Assembly (NCBI GenBank): GCA_038502055.1
Contig: JAXRKN010000039.1
Coordinates: forward strand, 1 to 64,000
Reading direction: 5' to 3'
DNA from: Tanytarsus gracilentus
Lineage: Eukaryota > Arthropoda > Insecta > Diptera > Chironomidae
DNA: 64,000 nt
Below the pieces are notes generated by a model that was not told the DNA's origin, searched no databases, and worked only from the letters and a program-made list of their open reading frames with translations. Below, piece by piece: positions 15,001-27,114 of this stretch. Numbering within the stretch: position 1 is the first letter of the stretch; each line of letters begins with the position of its first letter. A program made the position numbers and the translations under genes.

Positions 15001-15814
15001 TTTTTTTTACACATGGGTCATAAGAAACCCATTGCTAAATCCAAAAATATTTATCACAGTGACATAAGCGATATGTCATTACGATCCTACAATAAAATGC
15101 TCTCAGAAAATGTATAACAAGAAATTTAAAAAAATTACATTCAAAAAAAATATGAAAAAAATAAATAAGAAACCCATTGCTAAATCCAAAAATATTTATC
15201 ACAGTGACATAAGCGATATGTCATTACGATCCTACAATAAAATGCTCTCAGAAAATGTATAACAAGAAATTTAAAAAAATTACATTCAAAAAAATATGAA
15301 AAAAATAAATAAATATTTCTGATAAAATTTTTTTTTACACATGGGTCATAAGAAACCCATTGCTAAATCCAAAAATATTTATCACAGTGACATAAGCGAT
15401 ATGTCATTACGATCCTACAATAAAATGCTCTCAGAAAATGTATAACAAGAAATTTAAAAAAATTACATTCAAAAAAAATATGAAAAAAATAAATAAATAT
15501 TTCTGATAAAATTTTTTTTTACACATGGGTCATAAGAAACCCATTGCTAAATCCAAAAATATTTATCACAGTGACATAAGCGATATGTCATTACGATCCT
15601 ACAATAAAATGCTCTCAGAAAATGTATAACAAGAAATTTAAAAAAATTACATTCAAAAAAAATATGAAAAAAATAAATAAATATTTCTGATAAAATTTTT
15701 TTTTTACACATGGGTCATAAGAAACCCATTGCTAAATCCAAAAATATTTATCACAGTGACATAAGCGATATGTCATTACGATCCTACAATAAAATGCTCT
15801 CAGAAAATGTATAA
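1..15814. repeat. Satellite DNA array, ~185-bp unit, about 85 copies
   Basis: A head-to-tail tandem array with a unit of 184-186 bp continues off the left edge. The units are almost identical. Most length variation is one or two bases in a T run (usually 9-10 T) or in A runs. GC is about 22% by hand count of one unit. Each unit has two short inverted repeats. In the first unit these are ATGGGT at 57-62 paired with ACCCAT at 71-76 (8-nt loop), and TGACATA at 104-110 paired with TATGTCA at 116-122 (5-nt loop). The array ends abruptly at 15814, where the unit sequence is replaced by unique DNA. No conserved ORF is carried; open frames inside are accidental. Length, homogeneity, AT content and dyads fit a centromeric or pericentromeric satellite, but that location is inference. 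Confidence 0.97.
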
Positions 15815-15989
15815 ATGCCGAACAATTACCATTTTGCCGTACATTTTTTAAATATCCGAACTTTTTTAATTTTGCCTAACATTTCACTTGCAAAAAAAAT
15901 TTTTAACGAACATTTTTCAAATTGTAAACAATCTTCACGCAAGTTAAATTTTCATACGGGAAATTTTACTTACTTAAAAAATCAGCGAA
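15815..15989 (+). promoter_or_regulatory. 5' flank and probable 5' UTR of the satellite-edge gene
   Basis: This is 175 bp of unique AT-rich sequence between the last satellite base and the start codon at 15990. No clear TATA box is visible. The context of the start, gcgaaATGg, is acceptable for insect initiation. Any promoter must lie here or extend into the satellite, since nothing else separates the array from the gene. An open frame at 15815-16000 runs through this flank but has no sign of being coding. Confidence 0.3.
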
Positions 15990-16849
15990 ATGGAAGCTAG
16001 AAGTGATAATCAAGGTCAAGATAAAATTCAGAAGGCTCACGAGAAGCAAGTTAAGGTAAGCATTAATATTTTAAAGTAAAATATATTATTTTAAAATTAA
16101 AATTTCAAATAGTTATTTTGGAAAGCAGTTGAAGGAAGAATTGGCCAAATTAATGTTGCAGTAAAAAAAGTCCTCAATCAAATGGATTTTAATTCGTATG
16201 CTGCCTATCTGGGATTAATTCAATTATACGAAGAAAATTGCCAACAAGAATTTTTGAACATTTGCACAAATACTGTTGAGGATATGAGCGATGAAGAAAT
16301 CACAAGCATGGGATTGAATCTGAGACGCACTCTTTCTCCTGGACAGCAACAAGCAATTAAAGGTATTTTAAGCTAAATATTTTTACAAAACAATTTAGAT
16401 TAATTAAAATTATTTTCTGATTTCTAGCATTAATGAGATTATTTGAGCGTATGGAGAATGGTGACGAGCCTGGCGTTTACAGAGAACTCACTGGAAAACT
16501 TTATCCTGGCGTAATGAATGTACAAGATATCAACACAGAGCCAATCAAAGATTCATCAGCCTCAAGATCAGCTCCAAGTGTCAATCGTAATGCCGTCACA
16601 TTAACTGCCATGAATGTTGAGTTGCAACTATGCGAGTATTTATCAACAAAATTATCCAGAGAAGTGAACAATATCAAAGTTTTAAAGCGTTCTACTGGCT
16701 CTTATCCTTTTAATATTAAAATAGAATGCTTTAAATGTTCAAAATTTCAGTGCAATGTTCGTGTCGTTAAGGAAAAGGTACGACAGCGTGAATTCACCAG
16801 ATTCAGAGCTGAAACTTACATTAAGCACATTAAAGAATGTAATGCTTAA
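15990..16849 (+). CDS. Uncharacterised 245-aa protein with possible C-terminal C2HC zinc motif, three exons
   Basis: I do not recognise the family. The exons are 15990-16055, 16113-16362 and 16428-16849. The introns are 57 and 65 nt, both GT-AG, with phases 0 and 1, and the joined frame is open for 245 codons. The start was chosen because ATG 15990 opens the first exon in phase with a consensus donor (aag|gtaagc). The N-terminus is charged and lysine-rich. Residues ~23-125 look helical and leucine-rich. Residues ~145-160 are a Ser/Asn-rich linker. The C-terminus has C206-x2-C209 and C214, then H239-x3-C243 about 30 residues later, a spacing that could bind zinc. Basic residues lie between the pairs, so nucleic-acid binding is possible but unproven. 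The gene abuts the satellite array. It could be a small insect-specific nuclear protein or a domesticated transposon remnant. Confidence 0.8.
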
Positions 16850-16880
16850 AAGCTTTTAAAAATTAAGTTACGCATTTCTA

Positions 16881-16886
16881 AATAAA
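16881..16886 (+). terminator. Poly(A) signal AATAAA of the satellite-edge gene
   Basis: A canonical AATAAA lies 31 bp past the stop codon at 16847-16849, with T-rich sequence following. This is a compact 3' end, in keeping with the short introns. Confidence 0.5.
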
Positions 16887-18722
16887 TTTGTAACTTTTTC
16901 ACACTCTTTCATATTTTTAAAATGTACAAAAAAAATAATAAATCGGAAAAACTTAAAAAAAATATTAATAAACTTTAAATTAAATATTTTAGAAAACTTA
17001 AAATAAAAAAAAAATAAATCTTTTAATTAGAACAGTCGTCTGAACTGGTAAAATTTAAAATGGCATTTTTTTAAACAATTCAAGTTTGAATATTTTTCCC
17101 TTAAATTATAAAATTGAAAATCCCCGGCCGTGTGACCAATAAAAATATTTTTTCTCTGGAACACATTTACATGGATCATTGATATTTTAAGAACAATTTT
17201 AAAATTTAAATTTAGTATTTTCTAAAATAGCGTTTTTAGAAATTGTCAGAAATGTAAAATTATTTCTCTGAATATATTTTAGAACCAGAACAACAAATTT
17301 CGATTTTTTTATAACAATGTAAAATTTAGTTATGCATTTGAATTTTAATCCATCTGTATGATATCACAGTACTGATTTAAATATTTGGATCTCTTATTAA
17401 TTAAACTTGAGATATTCTAAATTTTATAAAAAAAATTAAAAATTATTTTAGTAATCTTGGTAATGACATTTTTTCGCAATTACATGTTCCGAGAAGAAAA
17501 ATGAGATAATTTTTTAAATTTCAAAAGTTTTTCAAATAAGGAGATGTGGAAAATAAGTCATTTTCACTTTAATAAATATTTTTTCTCATCATCGCGATTG
17601 TTTTTATAGACATAAAATGTTTACAATTTACTTCTTGCAAAAAACAACAATAAATTTATATTTCACACTTTAACGTGATGCGTGATACATGAACGACTGA
17701 TAAACAGGATCTTGATCTATTGCTCTCAGCATATTCATAAAATACGTCATGATACCAAACGTTGGCAATGCATGTCAGCCAATAAACGCTTCATCGAGGC
17801 ACCAATATCAGATAAAATTTATGACGCTAAAAGATCCAAAAGAGACAGCTAGTCGCTTGATATAATCGCCAACAATTTATGTGAATATTTTGCACACGCT
17901 CGCTTTTCAATGTTCAGTAGATGTCGGTTTTCTAAACTCAGCTATTCTTGCATATGGAAGAAGTGCATTAATAAATAAATAAAAAGTAAATCCAATGGGA
18001 AGTTTATCTTTCTCTCTGCTGCATGGAGCAAAGTTTTGCACATGAATTTGCTTTTCATGTCCGGGTTTTTTATGCTTGCAAAAATAAAATATTTGTTTGA
18101 CAAACTCTCTGAGAGGGTAATTTTTAACTTTTCTAGTGCCAGTTTGACCTTTCCATACATTTCATATCACGGAAAATGTATGAAAAAGAATTTTTCTCTG
18201 AGAAGGAAAACTTTTTTTCTGAACCCACATTTATTTTAAAAAATTTCAACTCTGTCGTCAAACGAAATATGCATAAAAAGCTTTTTAAACAAACTTTGCA
18301 AATAATCAACATAACACATTAAAGGCATATATAATTTAATTTGATTGCATATCACAGCAAGAACATTAAATATAATAAAACTAGCTCTACTTTCGAGTAT
18401 ACTGGGATCATAAATCTTGACTGTGGAGGCTGTGCTAAAACGCAACCATTAAGCTTATTGTGGAACTATTTTGAAAATTTCACTTTTTATAATTTATTGG
18501 TAATTTATGCATTGTCAATCTCAAACGAATATCTGCTCTAAATAAATTTAATATTAATTTTAAACATTTCATAAACGAAACCCAAATTTTCGGTTCATCT
18601 TTAAAAAAAATCTGTCCTCCTTTTAATAAGTTCCATTTCATTTTTCTTGTTTGAAATTTGAAGATTTAAGTCGATTTTATTTTGCTTATTATTTTCGAAT
18701 AATCTTCAATTAAATGTTATAG

Positions 18723-18818
18723 CCACGCCCCAAGATTCTACCTAAGCTGAATAAAACTTTATTTTTTTTTAAAAAACAAGTGAAGATTAAAATTTCTCCT
18801 TAAGATTTCCACTATTCT
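18723..18818 (+). repeat. Diverged dispersed repeat, copy A (partner at 43457-43547)
   Basis: About 95 bp beginning CCACGCCC and containing GTGAAGATTAAAATTTC resemble 43457-43547 in the same orientation. The shared landmarks are in the same order: CCACGCCC, a TACCT block, an A/T-run and the GTGAAGATTAAAATTTC block. Divergence is substantial, so this is an old repeat of unknown class. Confidence 0.5.
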
Positions 18819-21372
18819 CATTGGATTGTTATTAGAGTTTTACGATTATATTGGGACAAACGTGGAGTTTTATTTATAAGGGATGGTTTGAGATAATAAA
18901 TTAACTCGTGCAGATGTGTCTAAGAATTACATGGATGGTCATCATGTAAAGGAAAAACACAAGAAATTGCATCACATATCCCAAAAATGGCTTATAAATT
19001 ACACTCAACTGCAGGATTCTCGAGCTGTGCTCTTTCGTTATCGTAACATGTATAAAAGTTTATTCGAGTATGGACAAAAATTATTTTAAATTTCTATCAA
19101 GTGGATAATCTGCTTCTGCTCGAGTGACTCAACACGACAAGCGAACGGTGGCACAGCAAAAATTTGTTATGTAGAATAATTTTTTTGGACACCTCGGAAC
19201 TTGTATTCTCAAGCCTCTCTCTCTCTGTCTCTCTCATTCTCTCTCTCTAAAATGAACATGTATAATGGATCTGAGTGCATATTAAACGAAGTTCATATAG
19301 CACTGACCGAGACACATGAGTGTGGACCAAACTCCTCTGTAGATAGAGTCGAGTGGGAAATAAAAAAGCAAGAATATTGCTTCCTTCATGTATTTTTTTG
19401 TAGCACTGTGTGAAAAGTCATATTCCATATTTTTTGAGAGTAAAATGCAAAAAGCAGAAGCAACTCTGTGAATTTTAAATAAAATATTCACATCACCTTT
19501 TTTTGTAAAAACTTATGAAATAATGTTTTTCTCAAGGGAAATAATAATTTTTTGCATGAAAATATTATCGCGGGAGGAAAAATATGTGAATGTGAGACAA
19601 AAGAATTTGCCATGCATGTGGTTCTGAAAATAAATTTTTATAAAAACCTTCACCTAACGAACTTGTAGCTAGCTGCATTCACTTGCCAATTAAGGTCCTT
19701 TTAAAGTGTATACGAATTTATACGGGAGAAAATAAAGCCCTTTATTTTTTATGCTAAAAAAGCACATTCAGACAAAAATTTATTTATGCAAAAAAGAGCT
19801 GAAGCGAGATAGCAAAGCACAGAAAAGACTCACGTGGGGTAGAAAAAAATTAATTACAGGTTAGCTCTCATCTACCATGTAAAAGCTTACCCTTGTGCTT
19901 CTTATGCAGAATGTATGTAAAATCTGAGCTGTTGCCTGTTGCTACTTCTCCACGAAAATATGGGAGGGAGACACATTCCATGAGCATTTTTTATATTCTC
20001 ATGCTGGTTTTACATTTTTATTCATTTGATGTGGAGCATGAGAATTAATGTTTTTTGCGATGCATAAAAAGAATTGCAGCAGATGTTGAAAAATTTTCTG
20101 GAATTTCACAGAAATTCCTTTAAAATATCACTATAAATTCTTAATTAGTGAAACAAATGAATCGGTTTTGGTTGCAAATTATGTCTTACTTAAAAATCCA
20201 GTTTGAGTTTTTATGGGCAACACCCAAATGAACAATTTATTGAGTGTTTAAATTCATTAAAAAGTTTATATGTGAGTGTATTAGATGACAAAGCATAAAT
20301 TGAGCTGAAATGAAGCGAGAGGGAGAGAAAAGTTTTTAGGTGTGCATGATTTCCCTTGAGTTGTCACAAAAAACCGCTCGCAAACTCTATGGAGGAGGGA
20401 AAATGAGAATGAAACTTTTATCCACAAAAATTAATTACTTTACGTTGTTGCCTTTATAGTGGTTTGGTAAGGGCACTATAAAATGTTCCTTCTTCTTCCT
20501 CTCTTTTCATCTAAAACCATCAAACCACCTCTGCCATTTGACACTCAATTTTTGCACATTTCTCCTTGATATTTTTCGTCCGGCGTAGTGAAAAGATACA
20601 CTTTTGACGCAAAAGAACAACAACAACGATGATGTTATAATCAAACATATTTACAAAAGAGAAAAGTTTTGAATGAAAATTGCCATTTTCACACCGAAAT
20701 CTTAGAAGGGCAATTCTCTTAGCTTTTTCCAACCCGCAAAATACTCTTAAAATTTAGATGGCATTGTCATAAGCAGCAACGATACCCTTTACTTTATTCA
20801 TTTACCAACTCTTTTTGACATCCACAACAATAAAGACTCTCTCTCAATCCTAACGCTTTGATCATTAATTTTTTTTTGATTAGTTTGAAAGTCGCAATTT
20901 CGTCAAATTGTGATAGTTATTTCTTACATCTCCTTGTCACAAGCCCAGGATTTATTAAATGAATGAAGACAGTTCATTCCACATGATGACCATTTTGCTA
21001 TGGTTGATTGGAAGCGACAAATATTTTATCATTGAGATTTTTGGGGGTTGGAAAAGGAAAAAGGAAATTACTCGACTATGGATTTACTGGGTTTTCCCAG
21101 CAACAGCAGAAATGTCATTATATTGAGCGAGAATGATGACATTATAATTTTCCGGAAATTAAGGGTTCAAAAGCGGGTAAAAATGAACATTTTGTCCTTC
21201 TTCTTTCATATTATTTCCTTTTTTCTTTCTCTACTCCTTCTTCTCTGCAAATTAAAAAGGATCATCGCTTTGCACAGAAAATAAAGCTTTCTCAATCAGC
21301 ACAAAACATTATTCAGTTTCCTGAATATTTTATCACATCATCAACAGCTTTCATTCGTAAATATCACAATAT

Positions 21373-21398
21373 CACACACACACACACACACACACACA
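21373..21398. repeat. (CA)13 microsatellite
   Basis: A perfect dinucleotide CA run of 26 bp in noncoding sequence. Confidence 0.95.
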
Positions 21399-24300
21399 TC
21401 ACAAAACGACTCAAATTACGATAAAAAGAGGTTCATAATCCTTTGAGAATTTCTTTGAAAAGAATAAATTTTGCGATAAAACTTTCTCAAATCTCAAAAA
21501 GTAGTTTGTATACATCTTCAAAAACTTTTTTCTCTACCCTTTTCTTATAGAAAAGAGCAAGAGAATAAAAATGTCGGAATATAATGACGAATATAAATTG
21601 AAATTTGATTATCACGAGTAAAATGCATGTGATATGAATATTAAAAATGAAACGAGATGACAAAAAAATGATGTAATGAGAGAGCTTTAAAAATTATTTT
21701 ATTTTGTTTCTCTCCGCAGCGTCAAAATTAACATACAAACGTGCATTTTTAATTAAATTATCATGCGAAATAATTTCATATACCTATCTTATCCCAAGCC
21801 TTCATCGTGTCGTTGTTAATTGAATTTTCATTGAGAGCATAATAAATTTTCGGTGTACGGAGAAAAAATTATGAGGGGTAAAAAGTTGCAAAAAGGGTTA
21901 AAAGCATTTCATTTTTTTGCTTACCTCAATAATTTTCCCTTACCATTAAAAAGATGTGCAGAGTTTTTTATCCTTCTTTACAAGCACAACGAGTGAAGCG
22001 ACTTTTCGATAGCTGTTAAAAGCATTTTTTCGATGAGAATTACTTCCTCACATTTTGAATTCGTTTTGACTCAAAATTTTGAAATATTTTAAGACAAAGA
22101 CGTACAATTTAAGTCTAATCGTTTTGCTTTCTATCCACTCGTTTTTTCTTGTATTTCTCGAAATTTGAAGAGCAAAAAAATATTCTGATCACGTCAATTT
22201 TTATGTATATACCAACATTTTTTCTTCTCTTCACAATGGGCAGGGATGGGAGGAGTGAACGAGAGGTATGGAAGACAGATAGTGAAAAGTATCCTTGGAC
22301 TATAAATCTGGGCATAAAACTGATAGGAAAATAAATCCGAATGACGTGTAGCACGTTTTGTGTCTGTGCACGAATAAAAAATAAAATTCTAAAAAATTTT
22401 GCAAATGCTACACCAAAAAAGATGAAGAAAGAGTGAACGATAAAGGGAAAAAAGTGTGAACCATGTGCTGGTAATGTTCGTTTTCTCTCTTCGAACATTA
22501 GTTTATACTTCTTTTTTTTCTCGCAACAATTTTTTTCTTCATTGCACTCTAAAAAGCCAAAAAGACCGAGAGTAAGAAAAAATAAAAAGTTATGAAAGAT
22601 TTTTTGTGTGTTCTGATGAAAGTAATAACGAAAAGTCGAAAAGTTGTCACAAATGGCTTTTCGAGCCAAACTCTCGGTAATCATATTGGATATTAAACAT
22701 CATTAAGGTCTCTCTCTCTCTCTATTTTCAATGCTTTCAACTCGACAGATTTAATAAATTTCATCTCGTTGAATGCTGTGGTAAACAGAAAAGAAGGGTT
22801 GGTGCATGCTGTGCTCACTTTATATTATTTTTGAAGAAGATCCGGAGAGAATCTGATATCTGATTACTCAAAGCTCGTAGCGTGTCACGTACTTTTCTGG
22901 GCAAAAAAAGCTTTGCAGCATAACATTGCAAGGAGATTTCATGATTTTTTGAACTCAATTTTGCTACTTTAAAAAAACTCTTCTGAGATGTAAAACTATA
23001 AAATCTATTCAAGCTTCAAACAACGAAAAAGGTAAACCACAAAAAGGTTTTATAAAAAAACATACAAAAGACGAATAACTATGAGTTAATCGAAAATAAA
23101 TTGAGCTTGTCTCCTCACACTATATTCATTGAATCCATTCCATGAGGAGAAAAGTTACAACTTTTTCATCCCTCAACTGTTGTTGTTCTATTATGGAAAG
23201 TGTATAGAGATATGGTAAATTTGAAATACAACAAACTTTTTTGTTTGAAAGAATCTTGTGAGTTGTATCCACAAAAAGATGAGTTTGTGTTCCCGAAAGG
23301 TAAAAATTATTGATAAAAGTTCATAATGAATTAAATTTATGACTTTACATGTAAGCTTAAAAAACATTCATTCACGATGTGTAGTGTAAATATTTAATTC
23401 ATTGCTCCATTTTAATGCATTTAACCTTTACGAAAAAACTATTCTTCTCAAGAAAATTGAGCCATTTTAAATTATTAACGACCGACGCAAAAAATAATCT
23501 TGCGTTTGTAAGAAAAACTTACAAAATTTTTAGACCTTTTTCGAGAATTTTCCGCTCTTTTATACACAGTCATTGAGCGACCCATTTTTACATTGTTTCA
23601 ATGACGATAAAAGAAATAGAAAAAAATTCCACTCTCCTTTTTTTGTAATTTAAAATGTTTTTCTTCCTTAAAACTTCAGTATATACTCAGTAAAGTAGCA
23701 AAAAACATCAACAACGAAGAGGAAAATTCCTTAAAAAAATATTTGTCAAGTTGAAGGAGAGAAAAAAGGGTTGAAGAGAATGAGGTATCACAGGATCATA
23801 AACATGAATTCTCATCTTCTTCATCGTATGCGAAAGCATTTTTGGAATTTTCTGTGATATCAAAAAAAGAACAAAAAAATCATGAGATGGAAAAAGAATC
23901 GCAAGCTTTATGGCTTCATTTTCCCAAACAATAAAAGACAATTAAAAGAGCATGAGATAAAATTGTTTCTGCTTGAAAAATAAGAAATTTTGAATCATTT
24001 TGAGAATTTTATTATTCTCACACACGCTCTTGTGACTTTTGTGAGTTTGAGATGATGCTACATCGATTCACAGCACACGCACATCAAAATGTTGTTGACG
24101 TCATTAAGTGAGTGAAATTAATATGATCTCATTGTTCTGGTGATGTTGCGTTAAATATCTCATTCTATACATAAGAGTGAGAAAACAATGAAATCTTATA
24201 CTTTAATGACATCCCACTCAATTCTTTATACTCTCCATCTAAAATGAATGTGTGTTATTTCACACGAAGTGAAAATGAACAATGAGAGACGTGATATTGT

Positions 24301-24905
24301 CACGACTCATTATAAAAATTCTCCGTTTGTTTTCATCACCGCAAACTTCACAAGTATTACTTTCATATAGTCGCACAAAGTTGAGTGATTGAAAGCTATT
24401 AAGCAATGCCTTCTTTTTTTGAGTTCCTCCTTTATTTTAACAATTAAATGGCATTTGTGCGAGAGAGTGAGAAAAAGATTCGATGTGAACATCCTTTGAG
24501 AATTTTCATTAAAACCTCTGTCTATACATCAATTGATGTGATGTGCTTTTAGGAGCAATGAAAAATCGTTTTGCGGAATGAAAAGAACGATTTTTCTTCT
24601 TTGAAATTGTCACTCATCTATAAATAAAAGTGAATGAAATGAAAAAATTCTTGGAAATAGAAAGCGAAAAAGAGCCATACCATTACACTAAAACAGTGTT
24701 ACACACTTCAACATTTGATAAGCCAACAAAATTCTAATTAATGAACTTGCACACTTTATTCCAGTGGCTTTTAATCTCGACAAAAACTAAGTTTTTATTA
24801 ATTTACTTAGAACATTTTGCTGAAACGGTTAAATCATTAAAGCTCTCTCGTGATTCTCCATTTAATTATAATGCGACAGTATATCAGAAAATGGTTAGCA
24901 GCAAA

Positions 24906-24927
24906 AGAGAGAGAGAGAGAGAGAGAG
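24906..24927. repeat. (AG)11 microsatellite
   Basis: A perfect AG run of 22 bp. A CA-type run follows at about 24989-25001. Confidence 0.95.
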
Positions 24928-25974
24928 CATTCGTTTGTAGAAGCAAACATAAAACTGCTGAACAAACATCAAGCAATTGTGGAGTAGCACACACACACAC
25001 ACAACGTTGAGAAAGAAATGAGTATTTAAGATGACGATGATGTTGATGATAATCCTCACAAAAGCGCCCTTATTTGCTTCGCCACGTATACAAATATAAA
25101 ATTTATACTCATAGTGATGATCCAGCTTTCATTACTCGGCAATTGCTGGAACAGAAAGCAGCAATAGTAGCAGAAATCAATACAATTTGTGCTTCCTTGC
25201 GAGTGACTTTAATCAATGAAAATTTTTCCTTGAAAAAGCGCGCTCTCTTTTAAAAGTTCACATAAATTTTTCATTCTGACTTTAGTGAATGTGATTGCGT
25301 GACATAATTGTGCCTCTCTGCTCTTGATATGAAGATAAATTATTTACATTTTTTGGAACGATGTTAGTCTTGCAGCGAGTCATTACTGATCCTTTCTGCT
25401 CTCTCTCTCTCACCGCTTCACTCACTCAACTCCCATATTAAATTAAATTTTTATAATGCTAAGTTTTGGATACTTTTCAGTTAATATTCTCAACAGCCCG
25501 GAGGAGAGAATGGGTGATAGTAAAAAGTCAAAGCATATATGCACAATTAGTATGTACATTTCTGTAAAGAGGAGTCTTGTTTCTAGACAAATGAAGGTTG
25601 TAACCCCTTTTTACACGTCGACCCTTTTTCTGTTTTCCTTTTTTCACCATCAGGGAGGAAGGTGAAAAGGAAAAATTGTAGAGTGTTGGGCTATATAACA
25701 CACCGTGTGCGTGTAAAAAAGAGCAATGATGGTTTAAAAAATAAAAAAATACAAGATAAGTCTTCAAGTTAAAGTTTTCGACAATTCCAATACATTATTT
25801 TTTTAAAAAAAATTTTTTTAACTCAACTTCAAAGATACAGTCTAAATAATTTCAAAAATAGTATGAATTTTGAGAGCAAACTCAAGCTCAAATTAATAAA
25901 TGTGAATTGACAACATACAATGTTTAAAACGACAACGGCGAGGACACAAATTCTGTGGCCATTGGGGATAACCG

Positions 25975-26008
25975 ATGTGTGTGTCTGTGTGTGAGTGTGT
26001 GTGTCTGT
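25975..26008. repeat. Imperfect (TG)n microsatellite
   Basis: A TG-rich run with C and A interruptions. It directly precedes a short motif at 26011-26037 that recurs at 44624-44651. Confidence 0.9.
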
Positions 26009-26010
26009 GA

Positions 26011-26037
26011 ATGGCAAACAGCGTAGGTAATATACCT
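26011..26037 (+). repeat. Short dispersed motif, copy 1 (partner at 44624-44651)
   Basis: The segment begins ATGGCAAACAGCGT and ends TAATATACCT. The same start and end, with about three differing bases between them, occur at 44624-44651. That is too long a match for chance within 64 kb. It may be the relic of a small interspersed element. Confidence 0.55.
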
Positions 26038-26779
26038 AGAAGAATATAGTACATTAGTTTATGATGATTCTCCGATATTGCTGAACATGTGTCAAAAACC
26101 ATTATTACTTGCGTTCAAATGGATGCGAGATAAGGAAACGAATCGATAAGCAGCTGCAAGAATAATTTTACCAAAACCTGGTCGAAGTACAGTGATGGAG
26201 AGAAAGGATAGCACATAAACGACACATTATTCCGAGAAAATTCCAAACGACACAGTCATAAACCTTGATTATTGGCTACCCGATACGGTGTATGGTTTGT
26301 ATGTCCCCTATCATGGACACGATTTGAATTAATTTTTCAGCAGTCAACGAGCTGTCGACATTGATATGTGAACTAAAGCTTGTCTGTCAGTGATCATTAT
26401 TGTTTAACCTCTCGTTAAAAAGCAATCGAGAGTTTCTTCAGTTGATTTTGAAACGCAGTAGATTTTTATACATGCTAGGAAAAAAATTATAAGATTTCTT
26501 CTACACCTAAAGTTTTCCACCCTTCTCTTATCGCATTTAATTTATCTCTTTCGCACATCGAGCAGATGACACACATACTCAAACATGCTCTCAACTTTGG
26601 GTGACATCAAAAATTTATGCTGAAAGACAGCTCTATATTATATATAAATAAGTTTTTTGAGCATTTTGTCACTTGCCTCATTGCTGATGCTCCGAATAAT
26701 AATTAATCTGGATGTCTTTTGAAAAGTAAGGAACTCATTGTGCATGCATTAAGGCCAGATTAATTTGTACTTATTACAT

Positions 26780-26780
<1 letters not shown>

Positions 26781-26806
<26 letters not shown>
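26781..26806. repeat. (CT)13 microsatellite
   Basis: A perfect CT run of 26 bp just left of the TIR-flanked element. Confidence 0.95.
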
Positions 26807-26810
<4 letters not shown>

Positions 26811-26878
26811 GGTGCCTGTGCATTATACTCTTTTTAGCGTAACCCACAAAGTGGTGTAACGCTTATATTCTCGTGATT

Positions 26879-26932
26879 CCGTCCGTCCGTCCGTCCGTCC
26901 GTCTGTCCGTCCGTCCGTCCGTCCGTCCGTCT
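26879..26932. repeat. (TCCG)n microsatellite
   Basis: About 13 tandem TCCG/GTCC units with single T-for-C interruptions, inside the TIR-flanked element. Confidence 0.95.
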
Positions 26933-27114
26933 GCACAAGCGAGATCTCGGTCCCTGGACCAGCTAGAGACTTCTAGTTTTCGCCAGATGGTAGCTCTTAG
27001 GGTCTATATGTGCAGGCACTGACTATTTTTTGAGTCATGACCTATGGTCGTGCCATGGACGGCCATAACGTCCATTTTTCATACAAATTTTTTCTTATAT
27101 GGCTTCATGGGTAT

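Larger units (their letters stand above)
16887..26836. other. Gene-poor AT-rich region
   Basis: I see no exon series with convincing protein similarity or splice phase here. There are scattered short open frames on both strands, the longest on the minus strand at 22115-22684 (189 codons, rich in F, K and I). All have the composition expected of AT-rich noncoding DNA. Pyrimidine tracts, (CA)n, (GA)n, (TG)n and (CT)n runs and a diverged dispersed repeat at 18723 are the only structures noted. The stretch could be intergenic or a long intron of a gene whose exons lie outside the window. Confidence 0.6.

Noticed and set aside
1..15814. CRISPR-like regular repeat array
   Set aside because: The whole ~185-bp unit repeats with no variable spacers, and the genomic context is insect.
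16121..16129. Alternative acceptor GCAG at 16125-16128 for exon 2 of the satellite-edge gene
   Set aside because: It does not join the first exon in frame, whereas the TAG at 16110-16112 does.
22115..22684. 189-codon minus-strand open frame
   Set aside because: It is rich in F, K and I as expected of AT-rich DNA, has no recognisable motif or splice context, and overlaps low-complexity tracts.
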